Below are positions 8,403 to 17,110 of a DNA stretch of 38,995 bases, one piece after another (the first letter of the stretch is position 1; each line of letters begins with the position of its first letter). Made by a program: the position numbers and the translations under genes. The stretch spans positions 1 to 38,995 of the forward strand of contig CAJMSZ010000018.1 of NCBI GenBank assembly GCA_905216215.1, given 5' to 3'. This DNA is from an uncultured bacterium. GTDB taxonomy: Bacteria > Bacillota > Clostridia > Lachnospirales > Lachnospiraceae. The notes under the pieces were generated by a model. The model searched no databases, was not told the DNA's origin, and was given only the letters and a program-made list of their open reading frames with translations.

Positions 8403-11400
8403 TGGGAGTAAACTGGACCAGAGAACAACAGAGCGTCATTGATTTACGGAACAGTAATATTCTTGTTTCGGCTGCTGCGGGCTCTGGAAAGACAGCAGTG
8501 CTGGTAGAACGGATTATTACCAGACTGACGAAGGATGCCTCTCCTCTGGATGTGGATCAACTTCTAATCGTAACATTTACGGAAGCAGCGGCAGCAGAAA
8601 TGAAAGAACGAATCAGCGCAGCACTGGAGCAGGCATTGGAGCAGAATCCGGAAAATCTGCATCTGCGTAAGCAGGCAACTTTGATTCATTCGGCAAAGAT
8701 AATGACCATTCACAGCTTTTGCCTTTCCGTAATCCGGGATTATTTTCATACCATTGACCTGGACCCGGGATTTCGCATTGCAGAGGAAGGAGAACTAAAA
8801 CTGCTGCGACAAGATGTAGTAAAGGAAGTACTGGAGCGGCATTATGAATCCGGAGAAGCAGATTTCCTTACCTTTGTTGAGAACTTCGCGGTTGGACGGG
8901 AGGACAGCAGTCTGGAAGGCCTTATTATCCAGCTCTATGATTTTTCAAGAAGTTATCCAGAACCGGAGGTGTGGCTGGAAGCATGCAAAGAAGTGTATTA
9001 CGAAGGATTGCAGGAGACATCGTTTCTTATGCAAACCCTTAAAAAGTATGTGGATGACTGTCTGGCCGGAATAAAAGCAGATATGAATCGGGCAAGGGAA
9101 ATCTGCCTTGCAAGCGGCGGCCCTTATATGTATGAAAGTACGATTGATGCAGACTGGGAACTGATCCAGCCACTTTATCGGGCAGAGAACTTTTCGGAAC
9201 GATATTTTGCTTTTCAAAAGATGGGAGAATGGAGCCGGATGAAGGCAAACCGGGATAAGGATGTGGATGCTTATCTGGCAGAATACGTGAAGAATCTGAG
9301 AAAGAAATGGAAGACAGAGCTGGAACGCATGCAGACCGATTATTATTTCCAGTCGTTGGAAGAAATGCAGTCAGATTTCGCACGCTGCATACCGGTAGTG
9401 GATACACTGATAGAGCTGGTAAAAGAATTTGCAGTTTCATTCCGGGAAAAGAAAACGGATAGCAATCTGCTGGATTTTGATGATATGGAGCATTTGGCGG
9501 TGGAAATCCTGACCCGAAAGGAAGATGGAAAGTTGGTGCCGTCGGAAGTGGCAGAGGAACTGCAGGATCAGTTTGAGGAAGTCATGATTGATGAATATCA
9601 GGATAGCAATCTGATTCAGGAAACCATTTTGCGGAGTGTATCCAGAGAGAGCCGTGGAGAGCATAACCTGTTTATGGTAGGGGATGTGAAGCAAAGTATT
9701 TACCGCTTCCGTTTGTCCAGACCAGAGCTTTTTATGGAAAAATATGATACCTATTCGATAAATGGAGAAGGAAGCTGTCGGAGAATTGATTTGCATAAGA
9801 ATTTCAGAAGCAGGGCGGAAGTCATTGATTTCGTAAATGCAGTCTTTCGTAAGACTATGACAAAAGCAGTGGGAAATGTGAAATATGACAAGGATGCAGC
9901 TCTCTATCAAGGTGCAAAATATCCGCAAACCAGTGGATGCACACCGGAAATTCTAATTGTGGATTCGAAGATAGAAGACGAAGAGAAGACGGGCGGGAAA
10001 CTGCCGACTGCAAGGGAGATGGAGGCAAGAGCAGTGGCAGAGCGCATACATGCTCTTATAGAAGAACAGGATGTATGGGATAAAGATACAGGCGGAATGC
10101 GTCCGGTCCGGTATGGGGATATTGTGATTTTGACAAGAAGCTTAAAGGGATGGTCCAATGTATTTGTGCGGGTGCTGAAAGAAGAAGGAATTCCGGCATA
10201 TGCAGATGCAAAAGAAGGATATTTTGGAACCCTTGAGATTGGATGGATGATGGATTATCTGCGCGTACTGGATAATTACAGACAGGATATTCCACTGACA
10301 GCAGTGTTAAAATCACCTTTTGGAAAGTTTACCAATGAGGAACTGGCGACGATTCGTAATTTGTATCCGGATTTGCTTTTTCATGAGGCAGTTCTGCTTG
10401 CATCGGACTGTGAATTGTGTATGGCTTATGACAAGAAGGCCGTGCCGGAAGAGCTGGCAGAAAAATTACGGAGAGTGTTTGACTATCTGAAATATTTCCG
10501 TGAGCAGGTTTCTTACATGGCAATTCATGACCTTCTGTGGAACATTATGCGGAAAACCGGATTCTGGGAAGAAGTTGCTGCCATGCCGGGAGGCGAGCAG
10601 AGGATTGCCAATCTGGAAATGCTGATGAATAAAGCAAGAGCTTTTGAGTCCACCAGTTATAAAGGTCTGTTTCATTTTGTGCGCTACGTGGAACAACTGA
10701 AGGAATACAACATTGATTACGGAGAAGCAGATATTTTCAATGAAAATACAGATGCTGTCCGTGTCATGAGTATTCACAAGAGTAAGGGACTGGAATTCCC
10801 GGTTGTGATCGTGGCAGGCATGGGAAAGAAAATGAATATGCAGGATATTATGGGAAATATGGTCATTCACCCGGAGATGGGCGTTGGTATGCTGTCTATT
10901 GATCTGGAGAAAAGGACTCAAAGTTCTACTCTTCTGCGCAACATGATCCGCGCCGGTATCGGACTGGAGAATCTGGGAGAAGAGTTACGTGTACTATATG
11001 TGGCACTTACCCGGGCAAAAGAAAAACTTATTCTTACCGGAGTTTTAAAGGATGCAGAGGAACAGTTGCAGGAATATAGGATGAATAGCTCCGGTGAAGA
11101 GAATGAGTTACCATTCCTGACAATTGCAAGGGCTCATCATTATTTTGACTGGCTGCTTCCGGCTGTCATAGCAAAAGAGAACTGCGGACTTATGAATATT
11201 CGTGTGATATCATTCGAAGAAATTGTACAAAATGAGATGGTGCGCGAGTTGGAAGAACAACTGGAAAAGAGCGCATATCTGGAAGCAATTCAGAATCCGG
11301 AGAACGCTTTCGCAAAGCAGGACAAAGCTTTTGCAAAGCAAATCGAGGAGCAGTTCTTGTTCCATTACAAGGTAGATGGACAGTTGAAAATGAAATATAC

Positions 11401-12040
11401 TGTCTCAGAACTGAAGAAGCATGCCATGCTTTCTGGTTCAGAAGCAGAGATGGGAGAACGAACCCATGAGGGAGCTCCGGAAGTCATTGTTCCAAAGTTT
11501 ATTCAGGAGGAACAGAAGCTGACCGGAGCAGCAAGAGGAAGTGTGTACCATAAAATCCTGGAGCTTCTGGATTTGACCGGAGAGTATGACGATACCACAT
11601 TAAAGCTTGCTTTGGAGGAACTGCACAGGCAGGATTATCTGACACAGACCATGCTGGATGCTGTGTGGAGAAAAGATTTGTTGTCATTTTTAGAAAGTGA
11701 ACTTGGAAAAAGAATACGGCAGGCGGCAAAAAAAGGAAAACTGTACCGGGAACAGCCATTTGTGTTCAGCGTTCCGGCAAAAGAGGTAAATCCGGAAACG
11801 GAGTCAGAAGAAGAAATTCTGATACAGGGAATTGTTGATGCGTATTTTGAAGAAACAGATGCTCTGGTTATTGTAGATTATAAGACAGACCGGGCAGAGG
11901 CGGCAATAGAGCTTGTAAATAAATATCAGGAGCAGCTCCGATGGTATGAAAGAGCTTTGGAGCAGCTAACCGGGAAAAAGGTAAAAGAAAAGCTGATTTA
12001 TTCTTTCACACTGCATACAGTGATTCCGTTGGATATGTAA
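8402..12040 (+). CDS. addA: AddA subunit of the AddAB helicase-nuclease
   Basis: A 1212-residue UvrD/Rep-superfamily helicase with a C-terminal RecB-type nuclease domain. Walker A is AAAGSGKTAVL near residues 23-33; the DEYQDSN helicase motif II and later helicase motifs are visible, and the nuclease motif IVDYKTD lies near residue 1158. It unwinds and degrades DNA ends until Chi and loads RecA. It overlaps addB by one base, confirming an operon. A short tandem peptide repeat (AFAKQ occurring twice, near 11305-11340) sits in a linker and is probably neutral. Confidence 0.97.
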   Translation: MGVNWTREQQSVIDLRNSNILVSAAAGSGKTAVLVERIITRLTKDASPLDVDQLLIVTFTEAAAAEMKERISAALEQALEQNPENLHLRKQATLIHSAKIMTIHSFCLSVIRDYFHTIDLDPGFRIAEEGELKLLRQDVVKEVLERHYESGEADFLTFVENFAVGREDSSLEGLIIQLYDFSRSYPEPEVWLEACKEVYYEGLQETSFLMQTLKKYVDDCLAGIKADMNRAREICLASGGPYMYESTIDADWELIQPLYRAENFSERYFAFQKMGEWSRMKANRDKDVDAYLAEYVKNLRKKWKTELERMQTDYYFQSLEEMQSDFARCIPVVDTLIELVKEFAVSFREKKTDSNLLDFDDMEHLAVEILTRKEDGKLVPSEVAEELQDQFEEVMIDEYQDSNLIQETILRSVSRESRGEHNLFMVGDVKQSIYRFRLSRPELFMEKYDTYSINGEGSCRRIDLHKNFRSRAEVIDFVNAVFRKTMTKAVGNVKYDKDAALYQGAKYPQTSGCTPEILIVDSKIEDEEKTGGKLPTAREMEARAVAERIHALIEEQDVWDKDTGGMRPVRYGDIVILTRSLKGWSNVFVRVLKEEGIPAYADAKEGYFGTLEIGWMMDYLRVLDNYRQDIPLTAVLKSPFGKFTNEELATIRNLYPDLLFHEAVLLASDCELCMAYDKKAVPEELAEKLRRVFDYLKYFREQVSYMAIHDLLWNIMRKTGFWEEVAAMPGGEQRIANLEMLMNKARAFESTSYKGLFHFVRYVEQLKEYNIDYGEADIFNENTDAVRVMSIHKSKGLEFPVVIVAGMGKKMNMQDIMGNMVIHPEMGVGMLSIDLEKRTQSSTLLRNMIRAGIGLENLGEELRVLYVALTRAKEKLILTGVLKDAEEQLQEYRMNSSGEENELPFLTIARAHHYFDWLLPAVIAKENCGLMNIRVISFEEIVQNEMVRELEEQLEKSAYLEAIQNPENAFAKQDKAFAKQIEEQFLFHYKVDGQLKMKYTVSELKKHAMLSGSEAEMGERTHEGAPEVIVPKFIQEEQKLTGAARGSVYHKILELLDLTGEYDDTTLKLALEELHRQDYLTQTMLDAVWRKDLLSFLESELGKRIRQAAKKGKLYREQPFVFSVPAKEVNPETESEEEILIQGIVDAYFEETDALVIVDYKTDRAEAAIELVNKYQEQLRWYERALEQLTGKKVKEKLIYSFTLHTVIPLDM

Positions 12041-12072
12041 AATAATTGTATAAAAACAGCCATATGGGAAAT

Positions 12073-12089
12073 ACTCCTGAAAAAGGAGT
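12073..12089 (+). promoter_or_regulatory. Hairpin that can hide the SASP ribosome-binding site
   Basis: ACTCCT (12073-12078) pairs perfectly with AGGAGT (12084-12089) around a 5-base GAAAA loop. The 3' arm is the Shine-Dalgarno core for the ATG at 12097. No T run follows, so it is not a terminator; sequestration of the ribosome site is the simplest reading. Confidence 0.5.
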
Positions 12090-12096
12090 TGGTGGC

Positions 12097-12279
12097 ATGG
12101 AAGAAAAAAAGAAAATCAGGCGGGAGGATATTCCGTATCTGGAAGAAAAAGAGCGCAGAAAATATGAAGTGGCAGAAGAACTGGGACTTCTGGACAAAGT
12201 GCTGGAAGAAGGCTGGCGCTCCTTATCTTCCAAAGAAACAGGCAGAATTGGAGGAATCATATCCAAGAAGAATAAATAG
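12097..12279 (+). CDS. Small acid-soluble spore protein, alpha/beta-type-like
   Basis: A 60-residue protein with the SASP alpha/beta pattern: K-Y-E-V-A-E-E-L-G (residues 22-30), then G-W-R-S-L-S-S-K-E-T-G-R-I-G-G (39-53) and a basic tail. SASPs coat and protect forespore DNA and are degraded at germination by the GPR protease; E24-V25-A26 fits the place of the GPR site. The charged N-terminus (MEEKKKIRRED) resembles the variant SASPs I associate with Clostridia. An upstream in-frame start at 12046 would give 77 residues, but the ATG at 12097 has an AAGGAG site 8 bases away. I could not find a convincing sigma-G promoter upstream. It follows addA by 56 bases. Confidence 0.75.
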   Translation: MEEKKKIRREDIPYLEEKERRKYEVAEELGLLDKVLEEGWRSLSSKETGRIGGIISKKNK

Positions 12280-12349
12280 TCCTCAAAGAATGAGAAAGTT
12301 ACCATAATGTTAACTAATATAAAAAAATATGAATATTTTGTGAGTTCTG

Positions 12350-12378
12350 TTGAAAAAGCAAATGCCTTTTGTTATAAT
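12350..12378 (+). promoter_or_regulatory. Predicted sigma-A promoter for the GT26-like gene
   Basis: TTGAAA (12350-12355), a 17-base spacer, and a perfect TATAAT (12373-12378), with the ATG 34 bases downstream. This separates the GT26-like gene from the SASP gene. Confidence 0.75.
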
Positions 12379-12412
12379 CGCATGGCTTAGTAAAGAATGA
12401 ACAGGTGACGCT

Positions 12413-13093
12413 ATGGACACGAAAATGAATGTGTTGGGGATTGAAGTCAATAATTGTACTGCGAAAGAAGCAATGGAAACCATTGCTGGGTATATGCAGG
12501 AAGAGCCCATTAGTCTTGTGGAAGTGGTTACGGCAGACTCTGTAATGCGTATGTCACAGCGTGATACGGGGCGGGAGAGACTGGAACAGATGGATTTGAT
12601 TGTGCCGGGAGATAAGGCAATTTTGGAAGCTATGGAAGTTGATGACAAGAAGAAGCTTCAGGAAGCTGAAAAACATACATTTATCAAACTGCTGATGAGT
12701 TATTTGCACAGGAATAATACCAAGGTATTTTTGCTGGCAGATACAGAAGAAGATATGGATGAACTGAAGTCCCGACTGGAAAACCGATATAAGAGTATCG
12801 AAGTTGTGGGTACCGCATTGGTTACTGAGCAGAGTGATACGTATGATATGATTATCAATCAGGTCAATGGGGTGGAAGCTCAGTGTATTATTGCTAATGT
12901 TTCGTCGGAGAGTCAGGAAAGCTTTATCTGTAAGTGCAGGAATGCCTTGAATGTACGGCTGTGGATTGGAATCAGCAGAACGGCAGTTATGCTGGGAGAA
13001 AAAGAAAAGTTCATGGGACGTGTATTCCTGTTTGCAGGAAGTAAGATCCTGAAAAGAAAGGTTATAAAAGAAAAAAAGAAGCGAAATGCATAA
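12413..13093 (+). CDS. Divergent WecG/TagA/CpsF (GT26)-like protein
   Basis: A 226-residue protein whose overall pattern follows the GT26 glycosyltransferases that add ManNAc-type sugars to lipid-linked precursors: an N-terminal LGI.V...T..EA segment, a T-A-D segment (residues 40-42) where the family has T-x-N, a D-L-I-V-P segment (61-65), a Q-E pair in SSESQESF, and an IGIS segment where the family has IGVG. The family's catalytic P-D-G is P-G-D here (65-67) and the T-x-N Asn is Asp, so activity is doubtful. The C-terminus is strongly basic (KRKVIKEKKKRNA), as in membrane-associated members. It has its own promoter and terminator. It may be a non-catalytic relative. Confidence 0.6.
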   Translation: MDTKMNVLGIEVNNCTAKEAMETIAGYMQEEPISLVEVVTADSVMRMSQRDTGRERLEQMDLIVPGDKAILEAMEVDDKKKLQEAEKHTFIKLLMSYLHRNNTKVFLLADTEEDMDELKSRLENRYKSIEVVGTALVTEQSDTYDMIINQVNGVEAQCIIANVSSESQESFICKCRNALNVRLWIGISRTAVMLGEKEKFMGRVFLFAGSKILKRKVIKEKKKRNA

Positions 13094-13121
13094 AAAGATG
13101 CAATTTGCTCTTTTTTTTTTT
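13092..13121 (+). terminator. Intrinsic terminator after the GT26-like gene
   Basis: AAAAAGA...GC pairs with GC...TCTTTTT around an A/T loop, and is followed by 11 consecutive T (13111-13121). It starts in the GT26-like stop codon. Confidence 0.7.
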
Positions 13122-13127
13122 GGTTAT

Positions 13128-13155
13128 TTGTATTAAAGTATAACTTAGGTATATA
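13128..13155 (+). promoter_or_regulatory. Possible promoter for the CdaR-like regulator and ftsEX
   Basis: TTGTAT (13128-13133) is followed after 16 bases by TATATA (13150-13155). Both boxes are imperfect, but a promoter is expected here because a strong terminator lies just upstream and the regulator gene begins at 13218. Confidence 0.4.
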
Positions 13156-13217
13156 TGCAATTAGTCAGATTAAACATGGAAACATTGTGGAAACTGTATA
13201 ATAATGGAGGGAATAGC

Positions 13218-14309
13218 ATGATATCGAATCAGATACTACAAAACACGCTGGATGGACTGAAAACTATTACTAGAATAGATTTGAGTGTTGTGGATATGGA
13301 AGGAAAAACATTGGCGACAACTTTTTCCCAGCCGCGTGATTGTGTAAAGGAAGTAAAGGCATTTGTGGAATCGCCGGCGGAAAGTCAGGTGATTCAGAAT
13401 TTCCAGTTTTTCAAAGTATACGACGAACAACAGTTGGAGTATGTTCTGATTGCAAATGGTGAAAACGATGATGTGTATATGGTTGGCAAGATGGCTGTGT
13501 TTCAGATTCAGAGTCTCTTAGTGGCCTATAAAGAGCGGTTTGACAAGGATAATTTTATCAAAAATCTGTTGCTGGACAATCTTTTATTGATTGATATTTA
13601 CAATAGAGCCAAAAAATTACATATTGACACAGAAGTGAAACGTGTTATCTTTATAGTTGAGACTTCTCATGAGCGGGATGTGGCTGCCCTTGATAGATTA
13701 AGGGGACTGCTCGGCAGTAAAACCAAGGATTTTATAACTGCGGTGGATGAGAAGAATATTATTGTTGTAAAGGAACTTGAGGTGGGAGACGGTTATTCGG
13801 AGGTTGACCAGACAGCAACAGATATCCTGGAGCTTTTGAAAGCGGAAAACTCAGAGGAGAATGTGCGGGTTGCTTACGGAACTATTGTGAATGATATAAA
13901 AGAAGTCTCCAAGTCATATAAGGAAGCCAAGCTGGCGCTGGACGTAGGAAAGATATTCTCGGAAGAAGAGGAAATTGTGGCGTACAATACACTTGGAATC
14001 GGCAGATTAATCTATCAGCTTCCGATTCCACTTTGCAAGATGTTCATTAAGGAAATATTTGCAGAACGTTCGCCGGATGAATTTGATGAGGAAACATTGG
14101 TTACTATTAATAAGTTTTTCGAGAACAGTCTGAACGTATCAGAAACTTCAAGGCAGCTTTATATTCATAGAAATACTTTGGTATATCGTCTGGATAAGCT
14201 GCAGAAGAGTACCGGACTGGACCTTCGCACATTTGAGGATGCCATTACATTTAAGATTGCGTTGATGGTTGTCAAGTATATGAAGTATATGGAGACACAG
14301 GAGTATTAA
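13218..14309 (+). CDS. CdaR/PucR-family transcriptional regulator
   Basis: A 363-residue protein with a C-terminal PucR-type helix-turn-helix (about residues 303-356; key pattern SETSRQLYIHRNTLVYRLDKL), as in sugar-diacid regulators (CdaR) and PucR. The N-terminal half has the ISNQILQ...ITRIDLSVVD pattern of a putative sugar-diacid-recognition/sensor domain, followed by a GGDEF-like-fold region common in this family. The ATG at 13218 has a GGAGG site 7 bases upstream; the open frame extends to 13155 but without a ribosome site. It lies 16 bases before ftsE with no terminator between, so it is probably co-transcribed with ftsEX. The ligand is unknown, and no sugar-diacid gene is nearby. Confidence 0.82.
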   Translation: MISNQILQNTLDGLKTITRIDLSVVDMEGKTLATTFSQPRDCVKEVKAFVESPAESQVIQNFQFFKVYDEQQLEYVLIANGENDDVYMVGKMAVFQIQSLLVAYKERFDKDNFIKNLLLDNLLLIDIYNRAKKLHIDTEVKRVIFIVETSHERDVAALDRLRGLLGSKTKDFITAVDEKNIIVVKELEVGDGYSEVDQTATDILELLKAENSEENVRVAYGTIVNDIKEVSKSYKEAKLALDVGKIFSEEEEIVAYNTLGIGRLIYQLPIPLCKMFIKEIFAERSPDEFDEETLVTINKFFENSLNVSETSRQLYIHRNTLVYRLDKLQKSTGLDLRTFEDAITFKIALMVVKYMKYMETQEY

Positions 14310-14325
14310 TAATCAGGAGGAGCAT

Positions 14326-15003
14326 ATGATAGAATTAAAGGACGTTACGAAAGAATATTCCAAGGGAATTTCTGCTTTGAACGGCATTAATTTAAAGATT
14401 GAACAAGGGGAATTTGTTTTCATTGTTGGAGACAGTGGGTCCGGGAAATCCACATTAATTAAACTGTTATTGAAGGAAATCGATCCTACATCGGGAACGA
14501 TTATTGTCAACGGACAGAATCTGGGAAGGCTGAAACACCGCCATATTCCACAGTACCGTCGTAGTATTGGGGTGGTGTTCCAGGATTTCCGTCTTTTGCG
14601 AGACCGGAATATTTATGAAAATATTGCATTTGCACAGAGAGTGACAGAAAAGTCTACCCGTGTAATCAAGAAGAAGGTACCGGCAGCATTGTCGCTGGTG
14701 GGACTTGCACAGAAGTATAAAGCATATCCAAAGGAGCTTTCCGGTGGAGAACAGCAGAGAGTAGCTATTGCCAGAGCAGTGGTAAATGAACCTGCAATTC
14801 TGCTCTGCGATGAGCCGACTGGTAACCTTGACCCGACAAATTCATGGGAGATTATGAAACTTCTGGAAGAGGCTAATGAACGTGGGACAACAGTTCTGGT
14901 CGTAACACATAACCAGGAAATCGTAAATGAAATGCAGAAACGTGTAATTACAATGAAAAAGGGAGTTATTGTAAGCGACGAACGAAAAGGTGGGTATAAA
15001 TAA
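14326..15003 (+). CDS. ftsE: Cell-division ABC transporter ATP-binding protein FtsE
   Basis: A 225-residue ABC ATPase with Walker A GDSGSGKST (residues 35-43), signature LSGGEQQR from residue 138, and Walker B/D-loop DEPTGNLD from 162. With FtsX it forms a complex that transmits ATP hydrolysis across the membrane to switch on peptidoglycan hydrolases. It overlaps ftsX by one base (TAATG at 15001-15005). A strong GGAGG ribosome site precedes the ATG. Confidence 0.95.
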   Translation: MIELKDVTKEYSKGISALNGINLKIEQGEFVFIVGDSGSGKSTLIKLLLKEIDPTSGTIIVNGQNLGRLKHRHIPQYRRSIGVVFQDFRLLRDRNIYENIAFAQRVTEKSTRVIKKKVPAALSLVGLAQKYKAYPKELSGGEQQRVAIARAVVNEPAILLCDEPTGNLDPTNSWEIMKLLEEANERGTTVLVVTHNQEIVNEMQKRVITMKKGVIVSDERKGGYK

Positions 15004-15914
15004 TGAGAATAAGTACAGTAGGATATTCGGTAAAGCAAGGGGTAAAGAATATCGGCAGAAATAAGATGTTTTCCCTGGCCTCAATTGCGACTATGTCAGC
15101 ATGTATTTTCGTGTTTGGACTGTTCTTTGCAATTATTATGAATTTTCAGCACATTGTGCATAAAGCAGAGGAAAGTGTAGCAATTACCGTATTTTTTGAT
15201 GAAGAAGCAACAGAGAGTCAGAAAGATAAAATTGGTGAAAAATTAAAAGAACAGGCCGGAGTCCGGGAAGTAAAGTATGTTTCGGCAGAGAAAGCCTGGG
15301 ACTCCTTCCAGAAGGAATATTTCGGGGAAAATGCAAGCGAAGCAGCAGAAGGCTTTAAGGATGATAATCCGCTTGCAAATTCTGATAACTATGAAGTATA
15401 TCTGGATGATGTGTCTGTACAGTCTGATCTGGTAACCTATGCAGAATCACTTCCGGGTGTGCAGAAGGTTAAGAAGTCAGAAGTAGTGGCAAATACGTTG
15501 ACCAGTGTCAACCGTCTTGTATGGTATGCATCTGTTGTTTTAATCGGCATTTTGCTTGCGATTTCTGTATTCCTCATCAGCAATACAGTAACCATGGGTA
15601 TTGCAGTTCGTAGAGAAGAGATTGCGATTATGAAATACATTGGTGCAAAGGACAGTTTCGTCCGTATGCCATTTATTATTGAAGGTGTTACTATTGGATT
15701 TATTGGAGCTGTTATTCCTTTGGCTGTTTTCTATTTCGTATATAATAAGGCGATTGATTATATCTTGTCTAGATTCTCCTTATTACGGAACATTCTGGAT
15801 TTCCTCCCGGTTACAGAAGTATATCATACCCTTCTACCGGCAGGACTTCTTCTCGGAATTGGCATTGGATTATTAGGAAGCGTATTTACAATCAGAAAAC
15901 ATCTGAGAGTGTAA
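15003..15914 (+). CDS. ftsX: Cell-division membrane protein FtsX
   Basis: A 303-residue integral membrane protein with the FtsX layout: membrane segment near residues 25-48, an extracellular loop of about 120 residues (including the E.A...Q...V.. pattern around KYVSAEKAWDSF), then three more membrane segments near 173-195, 222-246 and 275-297. The large extracellular loop is where hydrolases or their activators dock. The gene is coupled to ftsE and followed 35 bases later by an M23/LytM protein with a long coiled coil, the natural candidate for its partner. Confidence 0.95.
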   Translation: MRISTVGYSVKQGVKNIGRNKMFSLASIATMSACIFVFGLFFAIIMNFQHIVHKAEESVAITVFFDEEATESQKDKIGEKLKEQAGVREVKYVSAEKAWDSFQKEYFGENASEAAEGFKDDNPLANSDNYEVYLDDVSVQSDLVTYAESLPGVQKVKKSEVVANTLTSVNRLVWYASVVLIGILLAISVFLISNTVTMGIAVRREEIAIMKYIGAKDSFVRMPFIIEGVTIGFIGAVIPLAVFYFVYNKAIDYILSRFSLLRNILDFLPVTEVYHTLLPAGLLLGIGIGLLGSVFTIRKHLRV

Positions 15915-15949
15915 TAAGAGGGCAGTGTTACAGAAACAAGGGGACAAAT

Positions 15950-17056
15950 ATGAAAAAAAGAAACAAGTTAGTGAGTCTTTTGCTGGCTGGTGTGTTATGT
16001 TTCTCATCTATTGCTACAGTACATGCGGATGATTTGTCGGATGCGAAGCAGGAACAGCAGGAATTGGAAGAACAGAAGAAAGCCGCAGAGGATGAAAAAC
16101 AGCAACTGGTAAGCCGTCTGGAGTCGATTACATCAGAAGTGGAAGATACGGAAACGCAACTGGAGGCAAAGGAGCTGGAAATCAGTGAGACGCAAGATAA
16201 GCTGGATTTGGCGAAGATTAATGAGTCTGAACAGTATGCAAGCATGAAAATCCGTATTAAATATATGTATGAGAACGGAGATTCTCAGGTGATTCAGATA
16301 CTCTTTGAGGCGAAATCCATCGGAGATTTTCTGAATAAGGCTGAATACATACAACAGGTGACTGATTACGACAGACAGAAGCTGGAAGAGTTCCAGGAAA
16401 CTGTAAAAGAAATTGAGGATACTGAGGCAAAGCTGAAAGAAGAAGAGACAGAGCTGACAGCACTCAGGGATGATTTGATCAATAAAAAGGATGAAGTGGA
16501 GAATCTGGTGGCTGAGATTACAGAAAAGGTGTCGGATTTGGATAGTCAGCTTAGTGAGAGTACCAAGAAGGTCAATGAACTGATTGCAGCGGCAGAAGCG
16601 AGAAAGAAACAGCAACAGGCAGCAGCGAGTACAGGTACGGCAGGTCCATCCCAGATTATCGGGAATGGCGTGTTGGCATGGCCGACTACCAGTACCAGAG
16701 TAACCAGTACTTATGGCTGGAGAACCGCTCCGGTTGCGGGAGCCACATCACTTCATGATGCCATTGACATCGGGGCACCTATTGGAAGCCCGGTTTATGC
16801 AGCGGCAGCAGGTACTGTAATTACAGCGAAGACGGGATACAACGGTGGACGTGGTAATTATGTGATGATTGATCATGGCAATGGTCTGGTCACCCGTTAT
16901 CAGCATCTGAACAGTTTCTATGTATCGGTAGGGCAGACTGTAAGCAAAGGTCAGAATATTGCAGAAGTTGGAAATACAGGTGCAAGCTCTGGCCCACATC
17001 TAGACTTTGCAATCTATGTAAATGGAAAGACAGTAGATCCACTGACATATTATTAG
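15950..17056 (+). CDS. Secreted coiled-coil LytM/M23-domain protein, likely FtsEX partner
   Basis: A 368-residue exported protein: signal peptide (residues 1-26, cleavage after VHA), a long coiled coil (about 27-220, rich in Glu/Lys/Gln heptads) and a C-terminal M23/LytM domain (about 235-368). The domain keeps H269 and D273 (HDAID), H319 (YQHLN) and H350, but the family's H-x-H zinc motif is H350-L-D352, with Asp in place of the second His. The layout matches EnvC, PcsB and CwlO-type partners of FtsEX. It could be a metallo-endopeptidase with a substituted zinc ligand, or an activator without activity. It follows ftsX by 35 bases and precedes a C-terminal processing protease. Confidence 0.88.
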   Translation: MKKRNKLVSLLLAGVLCFSSIATVHADDLSDAKQEQQELEEQKKAAEDEKQQLVSRLESITSEVEDTETQLEAKELEISETQDKLDLAKINESEQYASMKIRIKYMYENGDSQVIQILFEAKSIGDFLNKAEYIQQVTDYDRQKLEEFQETVKEIEDTEAKLKEEETELTALRDDLINKKDEVENLVAEITEKVSDLDSQLSESTKKVNELIAAAEARKKQQQAAASTGTAGPSQIIGNGVLAWPTTSTRVTSTYGWRTAPVAGATSLHDAIDIGAPIGSPVYAAAAGTVITAKTGYNGGRGNYVMIDHGNGLVTRYQHLNSFYVSVGQTVSKGQNIAEVGNTGASSGPHLDFAIYVNGKTVDPLTYY

Positions 17057-17110
17057 AATGACATAAGAAGGATCATGGCAGAATAGAATTTATTTGTGAA
17101 GGCAGGGTAT

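Noticed and set aside
11300..11345. Tandem repeat in addA (AFAKQ twice)
   Set aside because: Only two copies, in a linker region of an intact gene; no sign of phase variation or insertion.
12040..12096. Sigma-G promoter before the SASP gene
   Set aside because: GTATA (12048) and GCATA (12013) could serve as -35 boxes, but no CATnnTA -10 is found 17-18 bases downstream.
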